Under the pieces are notes generated by a model that was not told where the DNA came from, did not search any database, and saw only the letters and a list, made by a program, of their open reading frames with translations. Below are positions 54,875 to 63,960 of a stretch of DNA of 64,000 nucleotides, piece after piece. Both the position numbers and the translations under genes were made by a program. The DNA comes from Arctopsyche grandis. Its lineage: Eukaryota > Arthropoda > Insecta > Trichoptera > Hydropsychidae. Location of the stretch: assembly GCF_051622035.1 (NCBI RefSeq), contig NC_135356.1, positions 5,730,579 to 5,794,578 on the forward strand. Reading direction: 5' to 3'. Numbering within the stretch: the stretch's first letter is position 1; each line of letters begins with the position of its first letter.

Positions 54875-55604
54875 TATACCAGGAAGGCTTGACAGGAAGA
54901 CCCCGATGAGTCTTCCTGGACAATTAATTACAAACAATGCAGCACTATTAGTGTTACATAAATCACAGTATTTCCAGAAGCTGAAGAACACGAAATAACA
55001 ATTAATTACATAATTAATCCATTGAGACATCCATGGATTTAGACTTTGTACATAATTTTTACAGAAGATTCGCAGGTAGAGGATGATTTTTTGCTTTTGA
55101 ACTTCAAGGAACCGTTTCAACAATGCAGCATTTTATTATTACATAAATCACTGTATTTCCAGAAGCAATTAATTAATTAATTAATTACAATAAATGATGA
55201 CAATTAATGACAGAATTAATCCATTGAGACTTCTATGGATTTAGATTTTGTACATAATTTTTAAAAATTATACACACAATAAATACAGAAGATTTGTGAC
55301 AACATGTAGAAAGATGATTTTTTGCCATCTTTGAGGAACCGTTTCAACAATGATCAGATAAAATTGGCAAACTCTGATAAGAAACGGTTTAAGTGACGCT
55401 TTGGGGCAACCTGTCAGGTCACACTGGTCATTTTATTGTTGTTATTATTTTTAAATAATAATAAATTAAATAAATAAATATGCAAGAAACGATCGATTTG
55501 GAGTCACAAATACCCCCCCAAATCTAACCAGCAGTATGGCGGATCGAACCCACCGATCACTCGGTGCTAAACATACACGCTATCATTAAGCCACACTGCT
55601 GGTT
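54875..55604 (-). mobile_element. SINE with duplicated middle and an insertion
   Basis: Minus strand. The degraded hairpin tail appears on + as ACCAGGAAGGC...GTCTTCCTGG at 54878-54919. The middle occurs twice (54944-55110 and 55123-55300, both with CATAAATCAC(A/T)GTATTTCCAG and GATTTAGA(C/T)TTTGTACATAA). The core lies at 55330-55520 and is cut by a 97-bp insertion. The head ends with CACACTGCTGGTTA at about 55604. Confidence 0.8.
55387..55483 (+). mobile_element. 97-bp tail-only insertion with hairpin
   Basis: Flanked by the 8-bp direct repeat AAGAAACG (55379-55386 and 55484-55491). It holds a hairpin GTGAC (55393-55397) / GTCAC (55418-55422) with loop GCTTTGGGGCAACCTGTCAG. An AT-rich tail ending AAATTAAATAAATAAATATGC follows (quoted in part as TTAAATAAATAAATATGC). 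This fits a reverse-transcribed insertion of little more than a 3' end. Confidence 0.75.
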
Positions 55605-56591
55605 AATGGTAGCGTATAGTACGGAATAATAACTCAAATACTTCATAAAAAAATACGCACAATTTCCAAGCGAGTGAAATGTTTGAGCGCCAGCCAGCCG
55701 TCATATAAGGGTAATAATAAATTTTAGCATTCTACCAACTCTTCAAACAAACAGCACACATCCATTCCTCATCTTGGATTACTTGTAGTTTATATGAGTT
55801 TTGTACTACAATACATACATACATATGAACTCTCTTCAGTGTTCCATATATTCTATATATTTCTGAGTACTGAAGAAGAATAATAGCAGAGAGCACAGTA
55901 GTATGTACATAAGATGGCAAAAATCTCTTTCTTTTCATATCGTTCGAGTGGCCGATGGAGTTATTGTTTTATTTATTTTGTGTTGGCTGTCAATCGAAGG
56001 GACAGAGAGAGAGAGAGTTTTTGGGGGGGTGGAGGAGAGGCGCTAAGATAATGGCGCCGTGTTATGGGATAAAACACAGTGTCAGATGGAAAGTTTCAAG
56101 TTTGAGTCTTCTTAACTTGTTGCGATAGGCTTTTGTCTTCAAAGGGGGTCCCTAAGATAAAAGTCCAAAGCGATTAACTCGGGCAAGTGAGACGACGGGC
56201 GAGTGAGAGGCTCGACTCGACGATTCAAAAGCGCCAAAAGTTTTGTTTCGCCCAAAATTAAAGATAAAAATACTAAAAGCGTATTGCTGCTTATTCTCTT
56301 CGTTCTTTCTGGTGTTGTTTTTTTTTATATAGATATCTATATATTTTTCTTATTTATTATTTACTCTCCCCAGCTATTCTTTTCTTTTCTTTTTTCGCTT
56401 TCTTCGACCCCCGCAGACGTGATTGATTTTATATAAAATTCATGTATTTGTATTGTATTTTTTTTTTCGCCTTTGTTTTTTCTATACCGCGAGTCTAAAG
56501 TTTTTTTTGTTGTTTTGTTTTTAAATCGAATGACTGATCTAGGTGTGAGCGAACAAGTTTTGGCCATTCGAACGTTGCGGAAATCTACATA
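55605..56591. other. No gene recognised
   Basis: The part from 55930 to 56270 is less AT-rich, with a GA run near 56007-56017, and may be single-copy. T-rich sequence follows to 56520. No coding domain was seen. Confidence 0.4.
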
Positions 56592-56660
56592 TGTATGTAC
56601 GTACGTACGTATTGAATGTATTGAAATATTACGTACGTACGTACGTATTGAAATATTATT
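56592..56660. repeat. (GTAC)n tandem repeat
   Basis: GTATGTACGTACGTACGTAT, then TGAATGTATTGAAATATTAC and again GTACGTACGTACGTATTG: two (ACGT)n runs separated by a short repeated spacer. Confidence 0.85.
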
Positions 56661-56663
56661 ATA

Positions 56664-56770
56664 CTAGTTGTTTTACCCGGCTTCGCTCAGTGTTTGTAAT
56701 ATAAACAGCTTAAACATGGCGAATCTAATAGTGATTTCTTATTTAAATATATAATAACATTACTATAAAA
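56664..56770 (-). repeat. Helitron-like family C 3' end
   Basis: On + CTAGTTGTTTTACCCGGCTT, CGCTCAGTGTTTGTAATATA and AACATGGCGAATCTAATAG. Read on the minus strand it ends in ...CTAG (56664-56667), matching 61110 and 59816. Confidence 0.6.
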
Positions 56771-56879
56771 ATGCTGGGATTCTTACTACGAGTTAGTTAA
56801 CCTTTCCAGGGTGCGTTGGTGCTTAAAATTCTTTTAAGTACGTAGCATTCTAGAATTTTCTTCCATTATATGGAGTCAT

Positions 56880-57178
56880 TCATGGAAGATTGAGAGATTC
56901 CAAAGACGGTTTCTCAGATATCTTTATATGAAACTGTATGGTTATTATCCTTGGCTATATCCTAGTGCATTCCTATTGGGGCGTTGGGTTTCAACTCATT
57001 GGAGTCTCGTAGGGTTATGTTTCTAGGAAGGCATTTTTTTAAGCTGTTGAATGGGATAATTCAAAATCCTCAGGTTGTTATTGAATTTAGATTTTATGCA
57101 CCTAGTAAATTCAGGCACCTGAAGAATCGTGATTTGTTTGTTCCTCCTGTGGCTCATCTGGTATATAATAAATAAACA
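56880..57178 (+). pseudogene. LINE-B relative, RT C-terminus fragment
   Basis: A diverged copy of the segment found in LINE-B. The first frame reads RFQRRFLRYLYMKLYGYYPW, then LYPSAFLLG. A one-base shift near 56981 leads into GFNSLESRRVMFLGRHFFKL and a tail ending HLKNRDLFVPP, with a stop at 57173-57175. Only one frameshift is visible, so decay is moderate. It is followed by a short AATAAATAAAC end without the hairpin seen at 4841. It lacks catalytic motifs. It could belong to a separate subfamily of the same clade. Confidence 0.75.
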
Positions 57179-58261
57179 GTGGTACACGGATAAAGTAAAA
57201 ACACTGAAAATCAATAACGGCGACCCGAAAGGAGACGATATTAAAATTTGAAGGACGACGAGGACTCTCAACAGCTATCGTAATGATAGTTGATAGGTAG
57301 CACAAAAGGAATGTGATACAAATTAATACTTTCATCTGGTGTATTTCAAAAGATAGACGGCCAGTAACTCCTTCTCGCTGTCACCTCTTTGCCCCAAACC
57401 TCTATTGAATCATTAATTTTATTACGGCGCGTAGTGAAAAATGAATCCAGCAGAAATGAAGAATGAAACCAGCCGAATGAAAATAAAATAAATAGAAAGG
57501 GATAAAATGCAGAGAAAGGGTTTACGTGATATTTTTATGAGAGATACTCCTAATCTCGCATATGTCAACGCGCGGTCACGAACACATCGCTTAACACACG
57601 AAACATATTTTGAACAAAAGCGGCTTTGAGAGCGGATTTTCTCTGTTGAAAATTGCACGGTTCAGATTTACCGAATCGGTGATCCTCAAACTTTTAACAA
57701 CCCATCTCCCCCCTCCCCACCTCTCTCAGCTCAGCGAGTGAACCCCCATTTCTCAGTCCCGGCGAAAGCGCATCATATAATTCATAATACTGTACTAACG
57801 ACACAAAGGCTACAAAGGGCTACGGACATTATCGCTTTTCTCTAATCCTCACAACTTTGACGGGAAAAGTCCACACGTATATGTACATATGTAGTCGTAT
57901 AGTGGAATAGTTATTCCGATGACTTTTTACCCCTTTGCGCTCATTAAATGAATTCAAACGCTGAAAAATTCACAATTCATGAACAAATGTCACCACCGTT
58001 TAATGTACGAGTGTATATTTAGTTTTTTGTGAATTTTTACACTAAAAACAATTGCATATGTTAAAAATATATCAATAAGATCTTATTGATATATTTTTAA
58101 TATTTGCAAAATCTATCACAACTATTAGAATAATATCAATATGTTGGTTATTATTTTTTTAAATAAAAGAAAGTATGATGTAATAGGTACGATTTTACAT
58201 GGACACAAATAATTCGTGGATCGAAAAATAATAAATATTTAACATTAAATAAATATATTTT
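57179..58261. other. No gene recognised
   Basis: The part from 57330 to 57870 is less AT-rich and may be single-copy; a C-rich stretch lies at 57705-57750. No coding domain was seen. Confidence 0.4.
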
Positions 58262-59027
58262 TTTTGATTTTGAAATGCTTTTTATTATTACGAAATTATG
58301 TTCACAATACATCTTATATCTATTTTAATAGCTACTGATCTACTGATCATTTTCTATTTTACAATTTTAATTTAATTTGGTTAGTAATCACAGTATTATA
58401 TTATTCTTATGTTAATCTAAGTCATAATAGGAAAAAGAGCTCAAAAACCTATTTACAATCCTTATAAATGTTCATAATACATCTAATACATAACATTAAT
58501 TAAAGACTCTCTAAAGTCGATGACCTAAAGCAGATTGTGTTTAGGTAATCTGTGTTTATACCTGAAGGGTATAGACATTTTGTTGTAATCACCGAGACTC
58601 TTCACAAGTGTGTTAGTATGGTTATTAGTGATTCTGTCATAGAATCTACTGGTTAGTTTGTTAGTAATGTCTGTAACAAACGGAATATTATATATGGCAT
58701 GCAGTTTTTTCAGGTTAGTATATATGGGTGTATTATAAATTATTTTTAGGGATTTATTTTGTATTACTTGGAGCTTGGAAAGGTTAGTATTCGAGGCGTT
58801 ATTCCATACAGGTGAAGCATAGGTTAATAATGGTAATATGAGCGCGCGATATAATGTTATTTTATTTAGCGTTGATAAAGAACCATGGCGATTAAATATT
58901 GCATATATTGAGGATATACCCCGCATCGCCTTGCATTTCGCTGCCTCAATGTGAGGTGACCATCTCATTCTTTTATCAAACGTTACTCCTAAATATTTTA
59001 TTACTGACTGCCATTTCAGACTTTCTA
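58262..59027 (-). pseudogene. LINE-A (jockey-like), RT C-terminus and 3' end
   Basis: 5'-truncated LINE-A with the normal 3' terminus (TTTTTATTATTACGAAATTA on + near 58276). The minus frame 58968-58525 is open over 147 codons: RWSPHIEAAKCKAMRGISSI, RALILPLLTYASPVWNNAS, then a stretch missing from the 46661-47506 copy (QVIQNKSLKIIYNTPIYTNL), VTDITNKLTSRFYDRITNNH, and the end HRLPKHNLL. The 5' break is at about 59027, where LINE-A stops within KWQSVIKYLGV. The uninterrupted frame suggests a younger insertion than the other LINE-A copies. The YADD region is missing. Confidence 0.88.
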
Positions 59028-59199
59028 TTAAATAAATATATGTATTTTTATGTAGATATACAATATCGATACCGATTAGTCAAACATCCATATACTAGGC
59101 CCCTCGAGTAGTCCACGCCTTGGAACTTTACCCCAGCTTCCCCCCCCCCCTCCTTTTTTCTTTATATTTATATACAACTTAATAAAATTAGCTTACATT
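59028..59199. other. Unassigned stretch
   Basis: Mixed sequence with a C run (59138-59150). Nothing recognised. Confidence 0.4.
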
Positions 59200-59288
59200 A
59201 TATTTATAAATAACATGTAACTTTATTTTAACTCGTGTATCAATTCCTATCCAAAACTACCCGTTGAAATCAATGGGCACAACACTAG
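59200..59288 (+). repeat. Helitron-like family B 3' end, intact
   Basis: Hairpin CCCGTTGA (59260-59267) / TCAATGGG (59270-59277) with a 2-nt loop, then seven bases and CTAG (59285-59288), followed by T. Hairpin plus CTAG plus T is the Helitron 3' pattern. The same end occurs degraded at 29284 and near 31237. Confidence 0.65.
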
Positions 59289-59465
59289 TTAAGTATAATG
59301 CTATCCGTTTAACAATATTTAAGCATATTGGTGGCCAGTAATATATTTATTCTGTTTTATACGAGATTATCAAATTAAAAGAAATGATAACGATTTAGGA
59401 ATTAAGTCAAACAGGAATACAGTTTTTGGAACTGAGAATTGGACTTCCGCCACTTATACATATAT

Positions 59466-59814
59466 AGCTGAACCCAGCATGCATTTCAATAAGGCATACA
59501 ATTCCCGTTTCCGTTTCAAGTAATGGTTGGAGCTCTACTAACGTCCCTTCAAAGCCGAAAGTCTCTTCAAACCAACTGTTATCGTGGTTACCAACAAACA
59601 CATTTACTTGACTATACAATGGCGTTTCAAACTTTCGCGTCGGTAAGATCGTAATTACGAATAATATTATTAAGAGGTTTTTCCCCTTTTTTTTTCACAG
59701 TAATCTTCCCGTACATGCATACAACAAATCCTGAAAGTTCCATTGTAATCGGTTCTTTGCTTAAGGAGCCTATTCGAGACAGACAGACAGACAAACATTG
59801 ATTTTTATATACAT
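59466..59814 (-). mobile_element. Helitron-like family A, third copy
   Basis: On + TAGCTGAACCCAGCATGCAT, CCAACAAACACATTTACTTG, GAAAGTTCCATTGTAATCGG and GAGACAGACAGACAGACAAA. The 3' end is changed (CTAT instead of CTAG). It is followed within two bases by the family C end. Confidence 0.65.
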
Positions 59815-59815
59815 A

Positions 59816-59960
59816 CTAGCTTTATTACCCGGCTTTGCCCGTGATGTATAAAAAAAAAATTAATTTTTTTTTAAATAAATTTATTTTATTAGGAGCGGCG
59901 CCCCCGACAGGGGCCCCCATGGGGCTGCGTAAGCATTAGCCTGGATAAACGGGAGTGTAT
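59816..59960 (-). repeat. Helitron-like family C end with GC-rich segment
   Basis: CTAGCTTTATTACCCGGCTT at 59816, then AT-rich sequence and GGAGCGGCGCCCCCGACAGG, CCCCCATGGGGCTGCGT: a short version of the GC-rich segment at 61258-61720. Confidence 0.6.
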
Positions 59961-60017
59961 AGTATTTCTAAATTAAGTACGTGAAATATATGTTGAGTAA
60001 ATTAAGATAAGATGTTC

Positions 60018-60135
60018 GCCAACGACCATACCACGTTGAATACACCGGTTCTCGTCCGATCACCGAAGTTAAGCAACATTGGGCGCGGTCAGTACTTGGA
60101 TGGGTGACCGCTTGGGAACACCGCGTGCCGTTGGC
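60018..60135 (+). rRNA. 5S ribosomal RNA
   Basis: Full-length 5S rRNA of the large ribosomal subunit, about 118 nt. It opens GCCAACGACCATACCACG and closes CGCGTGCCGTTGGC, so the 5' and 3' ends can pair as helix I (GCCAACG with CGTTGGC). The internal promoter is present: A-box region GTTAAGCAACATTGGGCG (about 60067-60084) and C-box region GGATGGGTGACCGCTTGGGA. A T7 run at 60142-60148 fits polymerase III termination. By recall it differs from insect 5S genes at few positions (for example ATTGGGCG where ATCGGGCG is common). It is a single copy here, not a tandem array, and lies 246 bp upstream of U2 on the same strand. It looks intact; a dispersed gene or a young retrocopy are both possible. Confidence 0.95.
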
Positions 60136-60141
60136 CCCCAC

Positions 60142-60148
60142 TTTTTTT
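60142..60148 (+). terminator. Polymerase III terminator of 5S
   Basis: Run of seven T, six bases after the end of the 5S gene. Confidence 0.8.
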
Positions 60149-60381
60149 AAACATTTTTATTTTATTTAATTAATTTATTTTATTCGTATGTATGTACTCT
60201 AATATAACATACATATAAATATATAAATAAAATACATTCTTGGATTTGCTTAGATTTTGTATAAAATTTTATAAAATTTTGTTTGATGGAGTCCCACATA
60301 GATGTCGGTAGAGTCCTTCGCTTTATACTTGCGGTAATGTTGCACTAGGGCTTATATATGCAACGAGTGTATTTTCAAGTT

Positions 60382-60569
60382 ATCGCTTCTCGGCCTGTTG
60401 GCTAAGATCAAAGTGTAGTATCTGTTCTTATCAGCTTAATATCTGATAGTTCCCGCAATGCGGGACCAGTATATTAAACTGATTTTTGGAAAGTGACGGG
60501 ATGATCGGGGCTTGCTCCACTCCTGTCGCGGGTTGGCCCGGCATTGCAGTGCCGCCGGGATCGGCCCAC
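60382..60569 (+). ncRNA. U2 spliceosomal snRNA
   Basis: U2 pairs with the intron branch point in the spliceosome. The gene starts ATCGCTTCTCGGCCTGTTGG. It keeps the branch-point-recognition segment (GTGTAGTATCTGTTCTTATC), stem IIa (ATCAGCTTAATATCTGAT), the Sm site GATTTTTGG (60480-60488), and the 3' stem-loops III and IV ending GCCGCCGGGATCGGCCCAC. The length of about 188 nt is normal. The stem I loop reads CCTGTTGG where other animals have CCTTTTGG or CCTTATGG. The insect-like AAAGTGTAG and GATAGTTCC are present. All functional segments look intact, so a working gene is likely, although U2 pseudogenes are common in animals. A TATA-like TTATATATG lies about 30 bp upstream; insect snRNA promoter elements could not be assigned with confidence. 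Confidence 0.93.
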
Positions 60570-60623
60570 ATTAAATATTCATAAGAGAGCGATGAGGATA
60601 GTTTGTCTATCCATTGCACTGTG

Positions 60624-60659
60624 TCTGGTGACATGCTGTTTAATCAGCATGTCACCAGA
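60624..60659. other. Perfect 15-bp hairpin downstream of U2
   Basis: TCTGGTGACATGCTG (60624-60638) and CAGCATGTCACCAGA (60645-60659) are exact inverted repeats with a 6-nt loop. They start 55 bp after the U2 3' end. This could be a processing or termination structure, a binding site, or chance. Confidence 0.8.
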
Positions 60660-61108
60660 TATCGTTGGGTACTCTTCAAATAACAGTAGACCGCTCCATA
60701 TTTCGACAGGCTGGAGTTAGTTACCACATAGGAGGAAATTGGGCATCTATTTTTGTCAATTTTTAGCATTGCATTTTAGCGTTTTAGGGCATTAAAAATG
60801 TTCAATTTAGCATCTATTTTTATGAAGAGTTTAATTTTTAATAATAAAAAATTTCGATGAATTTTAATAAAATTTATATACATATATACAATTTAAAGAC
60901 AACACAACAATTAAAAAATAATAGAAAAATTCAAAAATGTTTTGGAATTAAAATTACAATGAAAAAAACACGAATATAAAAATACAAAGACAAAAAATAT
61001 GAATATAAAAATATAATCCCAATTAAAATTTATTAAAACTCAACATGGAGCATATTTCTACAAATTCTGTTTTGAGATTCGTGCGACGATCGGTAACATT
61101 TATAATGT
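60660..61108. other. No gene recognised
   Basis: AT-rich, with A-rich stretches at 60930-61015. Confidence 0.45.
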
Positions 61109-61109
61109 A

Positions 61110-61740
61110 CTAGCTGTATTACCCGGCTTCGCTCAGTATTTATAATATAAACCGCTTAAACATGACTAATCCAATAGTAAAAATTTTATTAAAAAAAATA
61201 ATAATAATAAAAAATTTAAATTTAAAAAAAAATCAAAAAAAAATCTATTTTTTTTGCCTTCTAGGGCTTCGCCCCTCCGCGCCCCCATGATTGAATGCCG
61301 TTTAGGGCTTCGCCCCCATGATCAGTTGCCTTTTAGGGCTTCATAAGGCAGCGCCCCCATGATCAGTTGCCTTTTAGGGCGCCCCATAAGGCAGCGCCCC
61401 ATAAGGCTGCGCCCCATAAAGCTGCGCCCCATAAAGCTGCGCCCCCTTAAGGGCCCCATGGGGCTACGCCCCATGAGGTTGCGCCCCCCTGCACCCCCTT
61501 CGGGGCCCCATGCGGCTGAGCTCCATAAGGTGGCGCCCCATAAGGCTGCGCCCCATAAGGCTGCGCCCCATAAGGCAGCGCCCCATGAGGCTGCGCCCCA
61601 TAAGGCAGCACCCCATAAGGCTGCGCCCCCTTCGGCGCCCCATGTGGCTGCGCCCCATAAGGCTGTGGCGCCCCTGGTGGGGCCCCATGAAACTACTCGC
61701 CTTGCGCCCCCGCCGGGGTGATTCTATTGTATCGAAAAAA
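61110..61740 (-). mobile_element. Helitron-like family C element with GC-rich minisatellite
   Basis: CTAG at 61110-61113, then (on +) CTGTATTACCCGGCTTCGCT, CAGTATTTATAATATAAACC, an AT-rich part, and a GC-rich repeat array. Read on the minus strand it ends ...ACAGCTAG followed by T. The other end is not defined; it may lie in the TA array at 61760. Confidence 0.5.
61258..61720. repeat. GC-rich 15-bp minisatellite
   Basis: Tandem variants of GCGCCCCATAAGGCT from about 61376 to 61690, preceded by longer units (TTAGGGCTTCGCCCCCATGA and ATCAGTTGCC). The period is a multiple of 3, so several frames on both strands stay open (repeating RPIRL, APHKA, MGRSL). These are not taken as genes. The composition is strikingly GC-rich within an AT-rich window. 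Confidence 0.9.
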
Positions 61741-61755
61741 ATCAAATCATACATA

Positions 61756-61759
<4 letters not shown>

Positions 61760-61806
<47 letters not shown>

Positions 61807-61808
61807 TA
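61760..61808. repeat. (TA)n microsatellite
   Basis: About 45 bp of TA directly before the left end of the second Tc1-like element. Confidence 0.9.
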
Positions 61809-62305
61809 CAGTAGCGGTCATGAAAAGATGTATATATGTTTTCTAATATATTTATTGTACATTAATATTGAAAACACTGTATTTATGATATTTTAAAGTG
61901 ATTCAAACTTAAGTATAATTATACATATTGAAATTATCATCATTCTTGTAAATTAGTGATTTTGTGAAAAAAATTCGTAGTTCAATGAAAAAATTTTTTC
62001 TGCCAAACTAATTTATTTATTAAAAAAGTTAACCTAAATAATTATTTAAAATTACAATAGCTATTCAAAAAACACAATTTAATATTTAGTTGGGCCTCCT
62101 TTATTTTTTAAGACTGCCTTTATTCTTCTAGGCATCGATTCTATCAGACTTTTTAGGTAATCGTCCGATATTTCGTTATACCACACATTTTCCAGACTTG
62201 AATGGAGTTCTCGTTTGCTACTGGGCTTCTTATCATTGATTTTAGAACCCATTATGGCCCAGAGATTCTCGATAGGGTTAAAAGTCTGGACTGTTACCTG
62301 GTTAT
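61809..62305 (-). pseudogene. Tc1-like element, truncated; transposase C-terminus
   Basis: The left end starts CAGTAGCGGTCATGAAAAGA at 61809, next to TA. On the minus strand the frame encodes the last part of a Tc1-type transposase. A PGNSPD-like codon run precedes FNPIENLWAIMGSKIND, with the catalytic Glu in PIENLW. It then runs to YLKSLIESMPRRIKAVLKNK and a stop at 62079. Sequence before about 62305 is lost, including the first two catalytic Asp residues. A one-base shift separates PGNSPD from FNPIENLW. Its termini differ from those of the 6782-8404 element, so it is a separate family. No right terminal repeat was found. Confidence 0.85.
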
Positions 62306-62482
62306 GATGGTTGATTATGATATGAGGCAGTGGAAAAAAAAACACCTTACGGATTTGGCACGATGGCACGTCGCAGAATCGTTCTGGAAAATGAACTCCG
62401 ATTCGTGCGAATGTGTTGATTCTGTATTTTATAAAAAGCCTCTTACTGTGCGCTTAAAATAAAATAAAATAAATAAACTACA
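62306..62482 (+). other. Unassigned stretch with retroposon-like tail
   Basis: Non-AT-rich sequence (GGCACGATGGCACGTCGCAG) leading to CTGTGCGCTTAAAATAAAAT and AAAATAAATAAAC. The (AAAAT)n end suggests a retroposon 3' tail truncating the Tc1 copy. No coding motif was recognised. Confidence 0.35.
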
Positions 62483-63334
62483 ATTATTGTACATTTGTCA
62501 AATTGATCTAAATTTTGATAAAATCATTAGGTCGTATTCGGGCCCGTCATTTCATAAAGGCAATTATAGTAAATCAACACATACATATGTACCTTAGATT
62601 TGTACATATAATTCGGCTATTTCATATAATTGTCCGATCAAACGGGATCCTACCGGAGAAACCGGAAAGGGTTTTTTGTATTATTATATAATGTAATAAA
62701 ATAAAAAAACTTTTTTCTTCTTCTTTCGACTTAAAAAACTCGACGCGGTTTTTAACGCGCGAAAGTTTCTTTTATGTAATACTCGCTCGTCGTAAAAAGC
62801 CGAAAAGAGAGAGGGAGAGAGAGAGAGAGGGAGAGAGATGGGATAAGGAAAAGCGAGAGCTTAGCCGAGCTGAGGCTGTGAAGTGCGCGCGCACATTTCT
62901 CAGAGAGAATTTTCTCGAGCCGGCAAAAGGTTAAAAAGCTTATCACGAGGCAAAGGACCGTTTTTAAGCACAATGATAAGACGGTAAATATTAATTAGAG
63001 TCGACGCTAACTGGTGTTGCGGCGATAATAAACCTTGTACGCGAGGGCGTGAATTATGACGCACTCGCTTCAACACTTTACACGTTCGTTAGTGAATATC
63101 TATCTATCTACTTACTTGCTCGCTCGCTCGCTTGCTTGCCTTCGTAAATTATAAATCCAGTCGCTAATTGACGCAAATTGTTAATCGAGTGCTAAAAACT
63201 AGAGTGTCAGGTACCAAGCCTGCTCCTCTGTATCCGAAGATTTTTCCAAAAGTTGCGCTTCATTAGTACTACATAGTACATACATACATATGTACATATA
63301 TTCGAACCGTACTAGCATAAGACTTTTGTAAAAT
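62483..63334. other. No gene recognised
   Basis: The part from 62740 to 63230 is less AT-rich, with a GA-rich run at 62803-62840 and CTAT/GCTC tetranucleotide runs at 63095-63140. Possibly single-copy. No coding domain. Confidence 0.4.
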
Positions 63335-63440
63335 GTACATATAACTCGATCCGCGATGGCCAATTACATTTCGTTTCAGTTTTGCATTGCATTTCAGTCA
63401 AGAAATACAACATTGTTCATGCGTATAGCGGTCGGTAGAA
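63335..63440 (-). repeat. Repeat family E, fragment
   Basis: CTAGCATAAGACTTTTGTAA, then CGATGGCCAATTACATTTCG and TTTCAGTTTTGCATTGCATT, with TTTCAGTCAAGAAATA: partly the reverse complement of 27270-27330. Confidence 0.5.
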
Positions 63441-63474
63441 TTTGACTTATTTCTTTTTTACTAACCTCTTCTTA

Positions 63475-63960
63475 CTTTCACTTATGATTTATTGTCATTA
63501 ACGAGGGCATTAACGTTAAAATTAATTTTGTTCAAAAATAATGTGTCAAGGATACCATTAGCAATCTTGTATAAAAGTAACAAATCAGAAATCATTCCGC
63601 GATGAGACAAACTAGCGATCTTGAAAAAAGAGAGTCTTGTCATCATACATAAGTTGGCAGCAATCTTACAAGACCAGTCTTATGGGATAAATGGCGCAGA
63701 AAACGCTTCTGAATTGTCTCTAAATGATCTACATATGTACATGGGTTTGGTAATAAGGAGACCATATGACATACTACATATTACTACGACCATATGAAGC
63801 ATACTCCATATCACTACGAACCACACTGTTATAGAGCAATATCAGAGTATGCGGATTCCATATTTGAAAATAGTCGTTTTGTTAATTGAAGAGTGTTAAA
63901 AGTGTTTCACTCTCATCTTTTGAAAACCTTACGTATAATGTATACTATAGATTTTGTTGC
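63475..63960 (-). pseudogene. LINE-C (jockey/CR1-like) RT C-terminus fragment
   Basis: The minus strand carries the post-RT segment of a third non-LTR family. It contains SVVRSDMEYASY (the usual VRS-LEYAS motif) and, after a short duplication near 63770-63800, YVIWSPYYQTHV. Then come DHLETIQKRFLRHL and, in a shifted frame, FKIASLSHRGMISDLLLLYK with IANGILDTLFLNKINFNVNA. Stops and at least two frame changes show it is decayed. The catalytic domain would lie beyond about 63960 and may be outside the window. It is related in layout to LINE-B (VQKAFLRFLYRKE) but clearly different in sequence. Confidence 0.7.

Noticed and set aside
59816-59960. Possible 5S-derived SINE spanning the 5S gene
   Set aside because: The 5S gene is complete with its own terminator, and no A-rich tail, LINE-like 3' part or second copy adjoins it.
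61359-61896. Long frames with RPIRL, APHKA or MGRSL repeats
   Set aside because: They result from a minisatellite with a period divisible by three and occur on both strands.
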